From assembly GCA_949752795.1 (NCBI GenBank), contig OX457064.1:38312368-38376367 (forward strand): a DNA stretch of 64,000 nt, given 5' to 3'. Source of the DNA: Hyperoodon ampullatus. Lineage: Eukaryota; Chordata; Mammalia; Artiodactyla; Ziphiidae. Below, one piece after another: positions 34,915-45,664 of this stretch. Below the pieces are notes generated by a model. That model worked only from the letters and a program-made list of their open reading frames with translations, ran no database searches and had not been told where the DNA came from. The position numbers and the translations under genes were made by a program. Within the stretch, counting starts at the first letter, position 1; every line of letters starts with the position of its first letter.

Positions 34915-35150
34915 TTGTTAATCAAATCTTCTTGAAACTGTTCCCTCTCTTGCTTTCACGGCATCACGACCTCCTGGTTCTGCTTCAACCGCTCTGGATG
35001 CTCTTCCATCTCCTATTCTTCTCCCTCAAATGCAGAGGGTCCCAGGAATCCACCCTTGGCTTTTTTTTTCTTTCACTTAATCTCTCCCATTGGGGGCATA
35101 TGGCTCACTGCTCCCTCCTCCCGGCTGTACTCAACACAACTATATAAGGT
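34915..35150 (+). mobile_element. L2 ORF2 fragment, sense
   Basis: 'cttcttgaaactgttccctc', 'cggcatcacgacctcctggt', 'gctctggatgctcttccatc' match the conserved ORF2 region of L2. Continues at 35565 after an interruption. Confidence 0.55.
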
Positions 35151-35224
35151 CCAGAGCATCAGATACCTATTTTCTTTTCTCACTGACCTCCTACCTAAGT
35201 CTGGCTTGTCATCCAGTCTCACAG

Positions 35225-35560
35225 CTCATGTTTACCAAGCAGCTGCTATGTGCGAGACGTATTGGTCTCTGGAGACTCAGGAGTGAACAAGACAGATACG
35301 GTTCCTCCCTTCTTGGAACTTACATTCTAGTGGAGGAGATGGACAGAAAACAATAAAGTGTAATGTCGGGAAGGGGTGAAGCAGGGTAAGGGGATGGAGG
35401 ATGACGGTATTCACATTTTAGGTAGAGTCAGGAAAGGCTTCTCGGAGGAGGTGGCTTGGAGCCCAGACTTGTGCAAGGTAAGTGGGGGAGTCATGGTTTC
35501 TCTTCAGGGAGAGCGTTCCAGGCAGAGGATTTTCTTTAGATTTGCTCCTCCATCCACCAT
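35225..35560 (-). mobile_element. L2 3' end, antisense
   Basis: 'gctgctatgtgcgagacgta', 'ctcaggagtgaacaagacag', 'ggaacttacattctagtgga', 'gcttctcggaggaggtggct', 'gagcgttccaggcagaggat' follow antisense L2. It lies between two sense L2 pieces. Confidence 0.75.
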
Positions 35561-35564
35561 CCAC

Positions 35565-35685
35565 TTAGTTGCTCACGCTAGGAATTTGGGCGTCCTTATG
35601 TATCCTTTGCCTGACCTCTCAACCCCCCAAATTCATAAGACTTATCTTTTCTGTGACCTGAACACGCAGTTGCAAACAAAACTGC
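35565..35685 (+). mobile_element. L2 ORF2 fragment, sense (continuation)
   Basis: 'acgctaggaatttgggcgtc' and 'ctttgcctgacctctcaacc' match the L2 ORF2 segment that follows the one at 34915-35150. Confidence 0.55.
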
Positions 35686-36484
35686 CAGGTGAGTGTGATC
35701 AGAACTGTTGCAGGGAACCAACACAGGGAGATTCAATTTGTCAGTTGATAACCTCTGAAGTCTGAGAACTGCAAGAGGTTTTCGGTGAGTAGCTCATCCT
35801 ATGTAACACCAAAACCCATTTTTGATTGTGATTTTCTGTGATCACCAGTAAAATTTTATTAGTGTTTCTTTTATCTAGTGTAACACCTCCCAGTGTGTCA
35901 TGTATTCTGTGGCCCCTATTTAAATAGTTGTGCTCCTGTGTGGGACACCAAAACCATATTTGGAGTGTGAGTCAGAGAGCTGAGGGGTCTGTGATTTTGA
36001 CTACAGAAACTGAGTCAGAATGTTCATGCCGTCATTTCAGCTTGCTTATTTATCTTCTTGAGCCCCAGTCTATTCCTGTCTACAATTGTGATAGCATTCC
36101 TATTAAACTTTTAGGGGAGGTGTTGGAAAATTTATCTAGTATATTATTTTGTAAGCCACTTTTTTTTTTTTTTTAAGATTCCTATAGTTTTTCGTGTGTG
36201 CTGCATTTTTCAACAAACAAATAAATGTTTCCAGTATTCGGCAAACTTTTATTGAATGCTACTGTGGGCCAGTTACGGACGGGAGACAAGACTCCACAGT
36301 GTGCCGTGGCAGAGAGAGGCAGGTCAACCGGGAACTCTGAGTCGGGGGTGCGCCAGACATTGTTGGTTCTCTGCTCAAGAGCCACTCTTTCCAGCTTCCT
36401 GGCTAATAGGGCCTTGATTTCAAAAAAGAAATTAGGCATGAGGCAGCAAGGTGCTCAGAGAAGGTGGGCTCCGTTCAAGGGATA
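35686..36484. other. No gene; T run and possible L2 tip
   Basis: A 16-T run is at about 36159-36175. At 36230-36300 'aaacttttattgaatgctac' resembles the antisense L2 3' tip, weakly. Opposite-strand frames at 36182-36485 have no recognised product. Confidence 0.4.
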
Positions 36485-36835
36485 AATCCTTATTGTTTTA
36501 AGCCAATCATGGAATCCTATTTCTCTTTGCTGTGATTGGTTGGAATGGCCACGTGACCCTTTCTGGCCAAAGAGATAAAAGGGCGGACCTGGAAAGGGGT
36601 TTCTCATTAGTCGAAAATGAGAGGCCAGTGTGTAGGATGCCTCCTCTTCCCTTCCCGACTTTGGGTTGGTTTTTGAGGTGATAGTGGTTAGAGCTTGAGG
36701 GACAGTATTCCTAACTCACTGAGGATGATCGAGTGGACGGATGGAACAGGAGTAAGTTCTGAACGGCACTGTGGAGCGACGGAATCAACCGCACCACCGA
36801 CTTTCTCTGGCGTCCTTGTTCTGTGAGGTAATCAT
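36485..36835 (+). repeat. Ancient interspersed repeat, unresolved family
   Basis: 'gctgtgattggttggaatgg', 'cacgtgaccctttctggcca', 'agagataaaagggcggacct' match the left part of a common old mammalian repeat. Possibly related to 31775-32160. The CACGTGACC and ATAAAA strings come from the repeat and should not be read as a promoter without evidence. Confidence 0.45.
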
Positions 36836-36899
36836 GCTAGCAGTCTGTTTCAGGCACTTTTGATCAGTCATTAATTACCGGCACCTGAAATAAAAAAGC

Positions 36900-37115
36900 T
36901 TAATTGATGGGTATTTCAATAAAGTCAGGTACAAATCCTTAAAGAAACAAAGTACAGGGAGGTAACCTGGCCAGGGGAAATCAGGCAGGGTTTCCTGCAT
37001 GGGGTAAACTTTGAGTTGCATTTTGAAGAACAGGTGGAAATCCACTAGGTAGAAATCACAGGGAGGTGCATCCAGGTGGAGGAAGTGCATGTGGAATGAC
37101 TCAGAGGCTGACTGG
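36900..37115 (-). mobile_element. L2 fragment, antisense
   Basis: 'gggtttcctgcatggggtaa', 'actttgagttgcattttgaa' and 'ggtgcatccaggtggaggaa' follow antisense L2. Confidence 0.5.
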
Positions 37116-37429
37116 CACCTGGACCTATTAGACTAATTCATGGTTTTGAGGTATCCAGATTCTCAGTGGAATAGATTCATGGCATTTGTGGATTTAAATT
37201 CATTTACGTGTGATCTTTAAAGGCTTTTAATTATGCTTGTAATGTGTAACGTACAGTAACCTGTTCAAGACTTGAATCTAAACCTGGTGGCTTTCAGTCT
37301 TGGAAGCAGAGTGTGTCCTGTGGGCAGTGAGTGAGTCAAGCTGACTACAGAGCACAGAGTGCAGCTTCCCAGTTTTTGGCCCATAACTTGGTAACTTCTG
37401 CGAAACTTTAGGCATTGGCTTCTTTGGTT

Positions 37430-37800
37430 AGTCCTGCTCGTTTGAGAAGCAGACACCAGGCTGGGATTAAACATGCAAGGAGTTTTATTAGGGAACCACC
37501 TTGGGAGAGGGAATGGATGGAGCTGGATGAGGCCATCAGGCTAGGATGCGACGTTAATGCAGAGAGACAAAAACTGGGAGGTAAGGTTAGGTGGAAGTGC
37601 CCTAGACATAGTCCAGCCTAAGGAAGGTTCCGAGAGACCATCTGAGAAGTCCCCTGTCTCCCAGGAACAGGCCTACCTCAGTATCCCTGCCCCACACAAA
37701 GCAGCCAGTGGGAAGCATGACCTCCTGGCACACATGACAATGGATTTCAGAGCAGCTGGGGTCATTGTCTATTACACACCGTGCAGCTGGAGGTTGGTGA
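37430..37800. repeat. Possible old interspersed repeat
   Basis: 'gagaagcagacaccaggctg' and 'ggagttttattagggaacca' look like the end of an old repeat, but the rest is unassigned. Confidence 0.3.
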
Positions 37801-38485
37801 GGTTTTCTTTGTTTCTTTTCAGAAATTTTTTTGAAAAAGAAAACTACTAAGACTGATGATGGAAGTTTTAAAAAAAAATCAAGTATTTGTACATTTTATT
37901 GGTAAAATTCTTAAATTTTTTGGGGGGGGTCATGGAATCCTTTCAGAATTTGATTTCAGATCTGATTCTATCCCCAGAAAAATTTACATAAACAAAGGGG
38001 CCTCTGGTCTAGCATGACTCCTTCATGTTGGATTCCTAAATTCTCAGCTTCTCTACAGCTCCATGCTCAGCGAATCATTGCTTTCTGAGAGCTGAAACCA
38101 GAAGCAGAGCATAGGCCCTGTTCCACCTCAGCTGGGAACGTGCTCTTTCCAGTGAACAAAATATTTCGACACTGGACACGTATCTACAAATGACCATTAA
38201 AGCATGCAAGTGTTGATTTTGGTATTATAGATAAATTTTAGCCAGTAGACAAATTCACAGGTATGAAATCTATGAATAATGAGGACCAACCGTACACGGT
38301 AAAAAAAAAAAAAAAAAATTCAAAATGTGCAAAGGGGCAGACAATGAAAAGTCTGTCTCTTCTCCTCTATCCTCAGACCCCCAGTTCTCCCAGCTCCCTG
38401 CTTCCCAATCCTCAGGGAACTGCTATTATCAATCTCTTATTTATCCTTTCAAAGGTATCCTCCTCATAGCACCTTGGACAAAATG
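37801..38485. other. No gene; A18 and G8 runs
   Basis: G8 lies at about 37921-37928. A run of 18 A lies at 38301-38318. Nothing else named. Confidence 0.5.
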
Positions 38486-38489
38486 AGTG

Positions 38490-38705
38490 GTTAAAAATAG
38501 GGGATTTGAATTCTAACAGATCTAGCCTCAAAACTGTGCACACACTTGGGCAAGCAAGTTATCCAAACTCTCTGGGCCTCAGTTTCCTCAACTCTAAAAT
38601 GGGGGCAATAATCTTGCCTGCTAGGCCGGCTGAGAGGATTAAACAGTGTCATGTATGCAAAGTACTTGTCACTGAAAACAGCTTGTATGACGGCATGGTC
38701 TTCAC
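38490..38705 (+). repeat. MIR, sense, nearly full length
   Basis: 'gaattctaacagatctagcc', 'cttgggcaagcaagttatcc', 'ctctgggcctcagtttcctc', 'ctgagaggattaaacagtgt' and 'gcaaagtacttgtcactgaa' cover most of MIR in order. Confidence 0.88.
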
Positions 38706-38709
38706 CTAC

Positions 38710-40495
38710 AGAGCGTGTTAGCTTCCCAAAGCCTCCTACCTCCACACTGTGGTTGTGACTTTCTCTGTCCTGCTGCCTGTGACTGACCCACATGTCCTTA
38801 ACCTTGGGTCCAAGTTCACAGTGAAAGGTTTGGCTGGAGGGAGAGAGCGGTTAATTAACTAGCAGTTTGGTGCATATCAAACTAGTTAGAGGATTTATGG
38901 AAAGGGTCATACAGATTTTTTTTTAAAGGACTGGTATAAATTGGGGTTTAACTTTACCTACAGCCAAACCCCAGAGAGAGGAGACAGGAAGATATAGTCT
39001 AAAGGAGAAGGGGCATTTCCTGATACAAATTAATAGGAAAGTGTCACTTCACTATGATTACACCCAATAATGCACGAATGTCCTTTTCTTCTCTCAAGTG
39101 GAAGTCTTTCTTCTTAAGTGAAAATACCAGTTTCCTCCCAGGAAAACTAAACATTCTGCCTTTCCAAATAAATTTCAGGCATTGATCCCGCTTTAAATGA
39201 TGTGTGTGAAATTGATTCCCTTGAGAAAATCAAAGAGCTTTCTTTCCCTGGAAATTAAAATTATTTTTCTATTATACATACATTTTCATTTATTAGATCT
39301 GCCACTGTTGGCAGAACCTTTAGGAAGAATTAGCATAGGAGCTCCTATCTACTTAAAGGCAGGGCTTTATCTGACTCAGCTCTTTCATGCAGTCAGTCAG
39401 CCAGCGTATAAATAAATGTAAAAATAAAATAGAAGACTGTGTCATGATGAAATAGAGTCTGTATCTGAGTCATTTATCTCCTTTTTGTTCCCGGGCAAAG
39501 CTGTCTGGAACTTGGTTGTTTCTGTACGAGCTTGGAATACTGATAATTCTGTGCTTTGTACCATGTATCTTGGAGATTTAATTCCTATTGACCTCAAAGG
39601 GAAAAATGATAACAGATACATCAGGTTTCTGTTTTGAGGAGGGTTTCAGAGGCTCATCTACTTTCTAAGAGAAAGTCCTCTCTTTCCTCACTCGCTCAGG
39701 ATGAAAAGGGGGAAATATGGTTCTTGTTCTTGGGACGCTTACTGTTTGGCTAGTGAGAACACACATGGAATTATCTGTGATGATATAGAAGTGATAAATG
39801 TGGCCGTGGTTTAGTAAGTGGCTCTCAACCTGTTTTTTCTGCCTCAACACACGTAAATTGAAGTTCACAGATGGGATGCACATCCACGTGTGTAATCATG
39901 GTCAAACACAATTCTTTAGGAAGTAGCTGTAACCCCATTCCTCCCTCTCCTATTCACGAAAACAGAATGCAAGTGAACAAGCATGCTAGTATTTAAAGAA
40001 TATCCTTGAATTTATTCACATTTATTTTAAAATGCCAGTTTTTTAAAAACTCTGGTACTTTGTCATTAGTAATGAATTACTTCACGACTGACTGCCCACA
40101 CAGTTTAGATGTTGAAAGGTGCTGATTTATGCAATAATCGGTGCTTGGGTTAGTAATACTACTCTGAGGCTGGACCCCACAAATACACAAATGCAAACTA
40201 CGCAGACAAATACAAAGAGCCTGTGAGTACTTTTGTCTGAGGCAGAGAGCAACCTGCAAATCTGAACAGATTTTCTTGTGATTAACACTGTCTCTAGAGA
40301 AACACTTCTCCTTGTCTCTCATCCCACATCCTTGATAACCCATGTCTGAATGCCATGGAAACTGAGAGCTAGTGTTCCTGCTGACATCAGAGAATGATGC
40401 TACTTCAGAGCTCAGAATTTCAGTGGCAGAAGTGCTTAGAGATGTCAGATGCATTCACTCAGGAAAGAAGTATCGCTTCTCAGTAGCACCTGAAC
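38710..40495. other. No gene recognised
   Basis: Mostly single-copy-looking. 'agtggctctcaacctg' at 39817 resembles the end of a MER element but the rest does not follow. Minus-strand frame 40077-40454 (125 codons) overlaps a plus-strand frame and has no family motif. Confidence 0.45.
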
Positions 40496-40499
40496 AGCA

Positions 40500-40790
40500 G
40501 CCTGGCCATGTGACTTGCTTTGTCCATTTAAATAGCAAGAAGCGACATATGTCACTTCCAAGTGGGAGCTTTGTAAGCTGTTGCATGATCCACCGCTGCT
40601 TTTCTCCTTTTGCCACGAGAGCAGCACTCACCTCCCAGATTAAGGGCTGCTCTGGAATGAGAAGGTATGGACTTCAACTGAAAAACATCTGCAGTAGACA
40701 CCAATGTGAGCAGGAAGTAAACCTTTGTTGTTATAAACCACAAAGATTATGGGATCATTTTGTTTGTTTTCAACCAAGCATAAATTAGCT
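40500..40790 (+). repeat. Ancient interspersed repeat, unresolved family
   Basis: 'gccatgtgacttgctttgtc', 'gcgacatatgtcacttccaa', 'gttgcatgatccaccgctgc', 'aagtaaacctttgttgttat', 'aaccacaaagattatgggat' follow, in order, an abundant old mammalian repeat. The 138-codon frame at 40372-40788 runs through it and is not a gene. Confidence 0.6.
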
Positions 40791-40854
40791 GATTGATTAT
40801 ATATGGTGTCATGGGAATTCTATCAATTTCATAGACTCTTGGTTTCAAGTTTGA

Positions 40855-41095
40855 TCTTTCATGTTTCATAGGCGTGCTCTTCCTTTAAGAACTGTTTTCT
40901 CATCAGCAAGATAAAAATAAAAATAGTTTTTTCTTTTACTGTTGCAATAAAGATCAGCTAAAACATTATAATTTAAGATACATGGTAAACTCAAAAAATG
41001 TATAAATCGTTGGGTAGTTACTGTTTGAAAAGTGTCTATCTCAGCACCTAGCCTATAGTAGAAACTCAATACATGGCAGCTACTGTTACTGTAAG
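40855..41095 (+). repeat. MIR, sense, with internal insertion
   Basis: 'aactgttttctcatcagcaa' begins the core; after AT-rich sequence, 'gtgtctatctcagcacctag' and 'tagtagaaactcaatacatg' give the MIR 3' end. Confidence 0.6.
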
Positions 41096-41384
41096 AACTT
41101 GGATTCTGCTCTCTTGTAATTCGTGGTATATAAACAACGTAATTCAACATTTTACGGGTTTACACATTTAAAGTGTGCGTCATCTGTGGCTTACTTGGCT
41201 GTTTTTCCTTCCTGAGCTCCGATCTTTAGAAAAGGACCAATCCATCTTCCCATCCTTGGCTCTAGCATATAAAACGTGTCTAAATAACATTAGTTGGATG
41301 TCAAAATGTTTGAAGTTTAATTGTAGCTGTGCTAAAACAATAGAAAGCTAAGAATTGGGGGATTTTTTAAATGTTAGCATTTTT

Positions 41385-41585
41385 CAAGGTGTGTTCTGAG
41401 ACCTGCATCAGAAATGTGGGAGATGGGATGGCATGGGGGTGGGGAGAGCTGCTTGTTAAGATGGAGATTCCAGACCTACTCAGTTAGAGTGTCTGAGGGA
41501 CTTGGTGCTCAAGGATTCTGGCTTTTTAATAGGAATTCCAGTTGACTCCTATAAATACTGAATTTTTGAGAATTGCTGTTCCAGT
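41385..41585. mobile_element. MER20/MER5-like hAT relic
   Basis: 'tttttcaaggtgtgttctga', 'ccagacctactcagttagag', 'ggctttttaataggaattcc' and 'tttgagaattgctg' follow the MER20 order with many changes. Confidence 0.6.
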
Positions 41586-41604
41586 GATAGAAAGCTCATG
41601 ATGA

Positions 41605-41810
41605 GAATGACCCACACACAATGGTGTGAAAACCAACTAGAAAGCCCGAACAGATGCAGATTCAGTGAGCTCCCCTGAGACTTTAAGATCCAGTGGGTCT
41701 GTGGTGGAGGCCAGGAATCTGCATTTTTAACAAACATCCTTTCCTGGGCACCCCTACTCCAGATACAGTACTGCAGATGTCTGAACATTAAGCTTTGAGA
41801 AATAGGAACT
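41605..41810. mobile_element. MER5/MER20-like hAT relic
   Basis: 'ggtggaggccaggaatctgc', 'atttttaacaaacatccttt' and 'agctttgagaaatag' match the right half of MER5/MER20. Adjacent to the relic at 41385, giving two related relics within 430 bp. Confidence 0.6.
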
Positions 41811-42265
41811 AGCTTCTCTTTAAGATCTGATATTTTCTCCTGATTTGATCACTGCTACTCCCTTGTTGATTTTGTGTTCTTACATTTAACTGAAAAGTGA
41901 TGAATATTTAGAATTCTCTGTGGCTGGATTTCACCTAAACCTGGTTGTGATCATTGGGAAAACATAAGTGGCATGTGGTTCTCCTGACTGTGGTTATGAG
42001 GGGGAGGATCGCAAAGGGCTTGGAGTTGACCCCTGACTGACTGACCGACCTTGCCCCTGTCTAGGCTCAGATGCATTTAAACATTAATATATATGCACTT
42101 GAGGTGGATCAGTATTTCACCTGTGCCAACAATTCTCTCAAGTGACATAGATGGAGGTTAACTCTACCCTTCGGTGCTTCCTAAGTCCCAGCTGCATTAT
42201 GGCTGAGTTCAGTTACCAGACTCCAAAGGAGATGGGCACGTGGTCGTGATAGCAATGGGTTTTTG
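41811..42265. other. No gene recognised
   Basis: Non-repetitive by eye up to the SINE's left duplication (42252-42264). Confidence 0.5.
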
Positions 42266-42269
42266 TTTT

Positions 42270-42552
42270 TTAAAAAAAAAATATTTATTTATTTATTTAT
42301 TTATTTATTTATGGCCGTGTTGGGTCTTCATTTCTGTGCGTGGGCTTTCTCTAGTTGCAGCGAGCGGGGGCCTCTCACTGTCGCAGCGTCTCTTGTTGTG
42401 GAGCACAGGCTCCAGACGCGCAGGCTCAGTAGTTGTGGCTCACGGGGGACCAGTTGCTCCGCGGCATGTGAGATCCTCCCAGACCAGGGCTCGAACCCGT
42501 GTCCCCTGCATTGGCAGGCAGATTCTCAACCACTGCGCCACCAGGGAAGCCC
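42270..42552 (-). mobile_element. CHR-family SINE, intermediate form, antisense
   Basis: Tail on the plus strand is a (TTTA)n repeat (42280-42312). The body includes 'tggccgtgttgggtcttcat', a segment shared with the long SINE at 11497, then 'gttgctccgcggcatgtgag' and the head. Flanks 'gcaatgggttttt' (42252-42264) and 'gcaatggagttttt' (42553-42566) are the duplication. At about 280 bp it sits between the short and long forms. Confidence 0.95.
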
Positions 42553-42589
42553 GCAATGGAGTTTTTAAGTCGGGTTGGTGAAGGGGAAC

Positions 42590-43070
42590 AGTGAGGTCCT
42601 GGAAGAGACGGAATATTTATGCCTTCTGTGGGGACATCCGCAGTGTCAGAAATGGAGACCGCCAAGCGTACTGCATTGCAGCCTGTGCCCTGGGGCGCAC
42701 GCAGGAGCTGGATCCCGGTGGGCTAGAGGCTGGCCCTCACAGTCACCTGCTCAGTGCACAGTGGCGCTGCCAGCCACGTGTGTGTGCTGGGGCGGCGGTG
42801 GATGGAGGAGTTGGGGCCTTTGAGTGTGCCCGACCCTGACCTCCCAGTGCCCAGGCATCTCCTGGGGGGAGGAGCACAGGGGTGGAATGTGAGCCCTGCT
42901 CGGTGGACTTGACCCAGTGGCCCACATATGAGGGCCGCCGTGGACCGATGGTGCAAGCAGGAGGGGAAAGGGTTGGGGTCCAGGCTGTCAGGGGTCGGGC
43001 AGCTGACTGAGAGCCCATCCGGGAACCGTGGGGGAGGCGCAGGAGGCAGGACTCTGTGTGAGCTGAGGCT
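42590..43070. other. GC-rich patch with scattered CpGs
   Basis: Noticeably GC-rich compared with its surroundings, with CpGs in 'ggggcggcggtggatgg', 'gagggccgccgtggaccgat', 'gtcgggc' and 'tccgggaaccgtgggggagg'. Overlapping frames on both strands (42575-42839; 42723-43018) are open because of composition. No protein family is recognised. It could be a decayed CpG island, a small exon or plain GC-rich DNA. Confidence 0.5.
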
Positions 43071-44340
43071 CTAAATTACCTGCGGAAAACTAAAGTCCAA
43101 CTTATGAAGAAATTCAAGATGGTGACTAAAAAGCATTAAATACCAATTCTGGGACCTTTTGAGCCAGAGACCCTGTGCGACCACACTGGTCACAGGCCCC
43201 CGAAACCTGCCCCGAGTCTAGGGACAGAAGCCTTTTTCTCCTCTCCAGGAGACACAAAGGGAGCTTTGGGGTTCTCAGTGTTTAACAGGTGTTGAGGAAT
43301 CTCCTCCTTGTTCTTGCATGGATAAAGCAGAACAAACTTTGGGACCAAAATAATATTGCAAATCCGTACATGTTTTTATTCTTTTACTCTCTAAGTTTTT
43401 GTTCTTTTGTTTGTGTTTTGGTGATGAGCAATGATTACAAAGTGCTATTAAAGGTCTAAGTAACTCTTCGCTCCTTATGGATCATTTAAGGAATTATTTT
43501 TTCTTGAGGTCTCCCCTGTGGACTTCAATCTTACATGCGCACGGGGCAACATGGTCTAATTCAAGGGACATGACATCGGTTTCAACTAAGGGAGACCACA
43601 TGCACATTTGATGTGGATACATAATATTTTCCACATGTCACCACAAAGCAGCCCAAATCCTCCATCGCAGGAGATGTGATTATGACTTTAAGTAAACCCT
43701 GAGCAAACAGCAGGTGATGAGGGTAAATAAAACTGTAATTGGAAGGTTCTCCTTGCCCCTGAGGCTTCCATTTAATAATTAATACAATTTTAGAGGCCAC
43801 TTAAAGATACTCTCTGGGGATTATATTGGTAGGAGCAATGAGATGTACTATGTAACTTGGTTTTCCTTGACAACTTGAAGCCGCTTTGCCTGCTGTTTCT
43901 TGCAAAGTCAGGGCAGCATTATGGTCTTGTGTCTTTTCAAGGGTGTATGGCTACGGGGTGGATATGACATTGGTTGTTGCTCATGTCTTCAGGCCTTTTA
44001 TCATGAATGGAGTCAAAAGAAAAAAACTGTGCCTGACTACACGTTCCATGTAGTACTTTTTAAACTGGAGTGTCTTGAAATTGCTTGGATACCAAGTAGA
44101 TTTACAGTTATAGTTGCTGAGTGGCACAATAATGGTAATCTTCTAAGAGAAAATAAACAGGAAAATACTGTCAACTCTCAGGAATCTGTAGGATGGCTTC
44201 CAAGGGGGTTATTTTCTTCTGTGTGAAAAAAGAAGGCAGAGCCTGGTGATTCTGTTCAGTGGTTGGAGGTTGGAGGTCTGGTGTGTTAGAGAAGAGGAGG
44301 CGCTTTGTACTAATCATGTTTCCCTTCTTTTTGCCCAGTG
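43071..44340. other. No gene recognised
   Basis: The 108-codon frame at 43900-44226 has no motif I know. No repeat assigned. Confidence 0.45.
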
Positions 44341-44344
44341 TCTC

Positions 44345-44525
44345 TTCATTTCATTTCCTTATTTCTTATTTTTCTTTATTCCTTTATGTTTATCCATATT
44401 GCTGACCTACTGTGTATTTCCTTGATTATTTGTTGTCTGTCACCTCCAGTGGAGTATAAGTGTCATAATGGCACGGACCATTTGCTTTGTCTTCTTCTGT
44501 ACACCCAGCCCCTAGGCTGGTGACC
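44345..44525 (+). mobile_element. L2 3' region, sense
   Basis: 'ttgttgtctgtcacctccag', 'tggagtataagtgtcataat' and 'ggcacggaccatttgctttg' match the L2 3' region. Confidence 0.6.
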
Positions 44526-44534
44526 ACAGTGACA

Positions 44535-44768
44535 GTAATAGGTGACAATAGCTAACATTGACTGCACATGCCTGACAGTGTTCTAAAGCACTTGACGTTT
44601 ATGTCACTTGATCCTCACAATAGCCTTTGGCAATAAGTAATATTTTAATCCCTATTTTATCAAGGAGAAAACTGAAGCTTAGAAAAATCAAGCAAATCTT
44701 TCCCAAAACTCACACCGTTGATAAGTGGGAGAGTCATGATTCAAACCCAGGCTGAGTGGCTCCAACAT
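44535..44768 (-). repeat. MIR, antisense, nearly full length
   Basis: 'tgacaatagctaacattgac', 'acagtgttctaaagcacttg', 'cacttgatcctcacaatagc', 'gagaaaactgaagcttagaa', 'gattcaaacccaggctgagt' follow antisense MIR from end to end. Confidence 0.92.
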
Positions 44769-44789
44769 TTGCACCTATGGCTTCACGGG

Positions 44790-44880
44790 GGCAGGAACCT
44801 TGACTGCCTGCTTTCCTACTGTGCCTCCACCCCCAACACATACTAAGCTCTCAATAAATATTTTCTGAATAGATGAATGT
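44790..44880 (+). mobile_element. L2 3' tip, sense
   Basis: 'gggggcaggaaccttgactg' and 'ctaagctctcaataaatatt' followed by 'ttctgaatagatgaatg' is the L2 3' terminus. Either the rest of the L2 at 44345, split by the MIR, or a second copy. Confidence 0.7.
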
Positions 44881-45354
44881 TCAGCCTGAAATGTGATGTC
44901 CCTGCCTCGAGGAGGGGCAGTGGCCATCAAAGACTGAGATGGGGCTGAGGCAAGCTACTGGGACCGGCTTCTTCTCAAGCAATTAGGTGTGATTTGTTGT
45001 TTTCAAGGTAATGTGCAGGCTGCCCCCATCACTCACACCTGTGCTCCCCCTTCTTCATCTTCTGTCCACCCTTCCCTCACCTACGTATGGGTTTCTGGGG
45101 ACCGGGGGCTGCTCTGGGAGAAGCTTCTCGAGGCAGATCTGCTTGTACATCCAGGTAACTACATTCCTCTCAAGTGCAGCTGAGTTAGTGATGTCGGCAG
45201 GGCCTGCATGTCCCCAGATCAGTGTCCTGGATCTCATCCCAGGGCCTTACAAGTTGTTTAGCCCAAGAAATATGTGGCCTCCATTGACTCATATTGTATT
45301 CATTTGATGTCACTCATAAACAGCTCTCTCTGGGGACAAGCCTTCATTTTCTCC

Positions 45355-45357
<3 letters not shown>
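44881..45357. other. No gene recognised
   Basis: Overlapping frames at 44989-45307 have no family motif. Ends at a GT microsatellite. Confidence 0.45.
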
Positions 45358-45358
<1 letters not shown>

Positions 45359-45426
<68 letters not shown>

Positions 45427-45461
45427 GGAGGGGGAGAGGGAGGGGGAGAGAGGGAGAGAGA
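45359..45461 (+). repeat. Compound (GT)n-(GA)n microsatellite with 71-nt homopurine run
   Basis: About 16 GT units (45359-45390) pass directly into GA units and then G-rich purine blocks. From 45391 to 45461 every base on the plus strand is A or G. The junction of an alternating purine-pyrimidine tract with a long homopurine tract allows unusual DNA forms. Confidence 0.97.
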
Positions 45462-45606
45462 TTATTGTGGCTGGGCCCAGAAAGCATTTGCATTAGCCTT
45501 AAAAAACAGTTAGGTATAAAACATTCAATTTCCCTTGCTCTCTCTTATTGCCACACAGCTGTTGAGATGTAAGCGAGTCTAACAGCGGTTTTGGAGAAGC
45601 ACGTTA

Positions 45607-45611
<5 letters not shown>

Positions 45612-45660
<49 letters not shown>
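45612..45660 (+). repeat. Pure (GT)n microsatellite, about 24 units
   Basis: Uninterrupted GT repeat of 49 bases, 150 bp after the preceding compound repeat. Almost certainly length-variable. Confidence 0.98.
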
Positions 45661-45661
<1 letters not shown>

Positions 45662-45664
45662 TGT

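Noticed and set aside
36525..36590. CACGTGACC followed by an ATAAAA-like box, suggestive of a promoter
   Set aside because: The text belongs to an abundant old repeat that carries this sequence at many sites; no CpG island or exon follows.
40372..40788. 138-codon plus-strand frame
   Set aside because: It runs through an old interspersed repeat (40500-40790) and overlaps several frames on the other strand.
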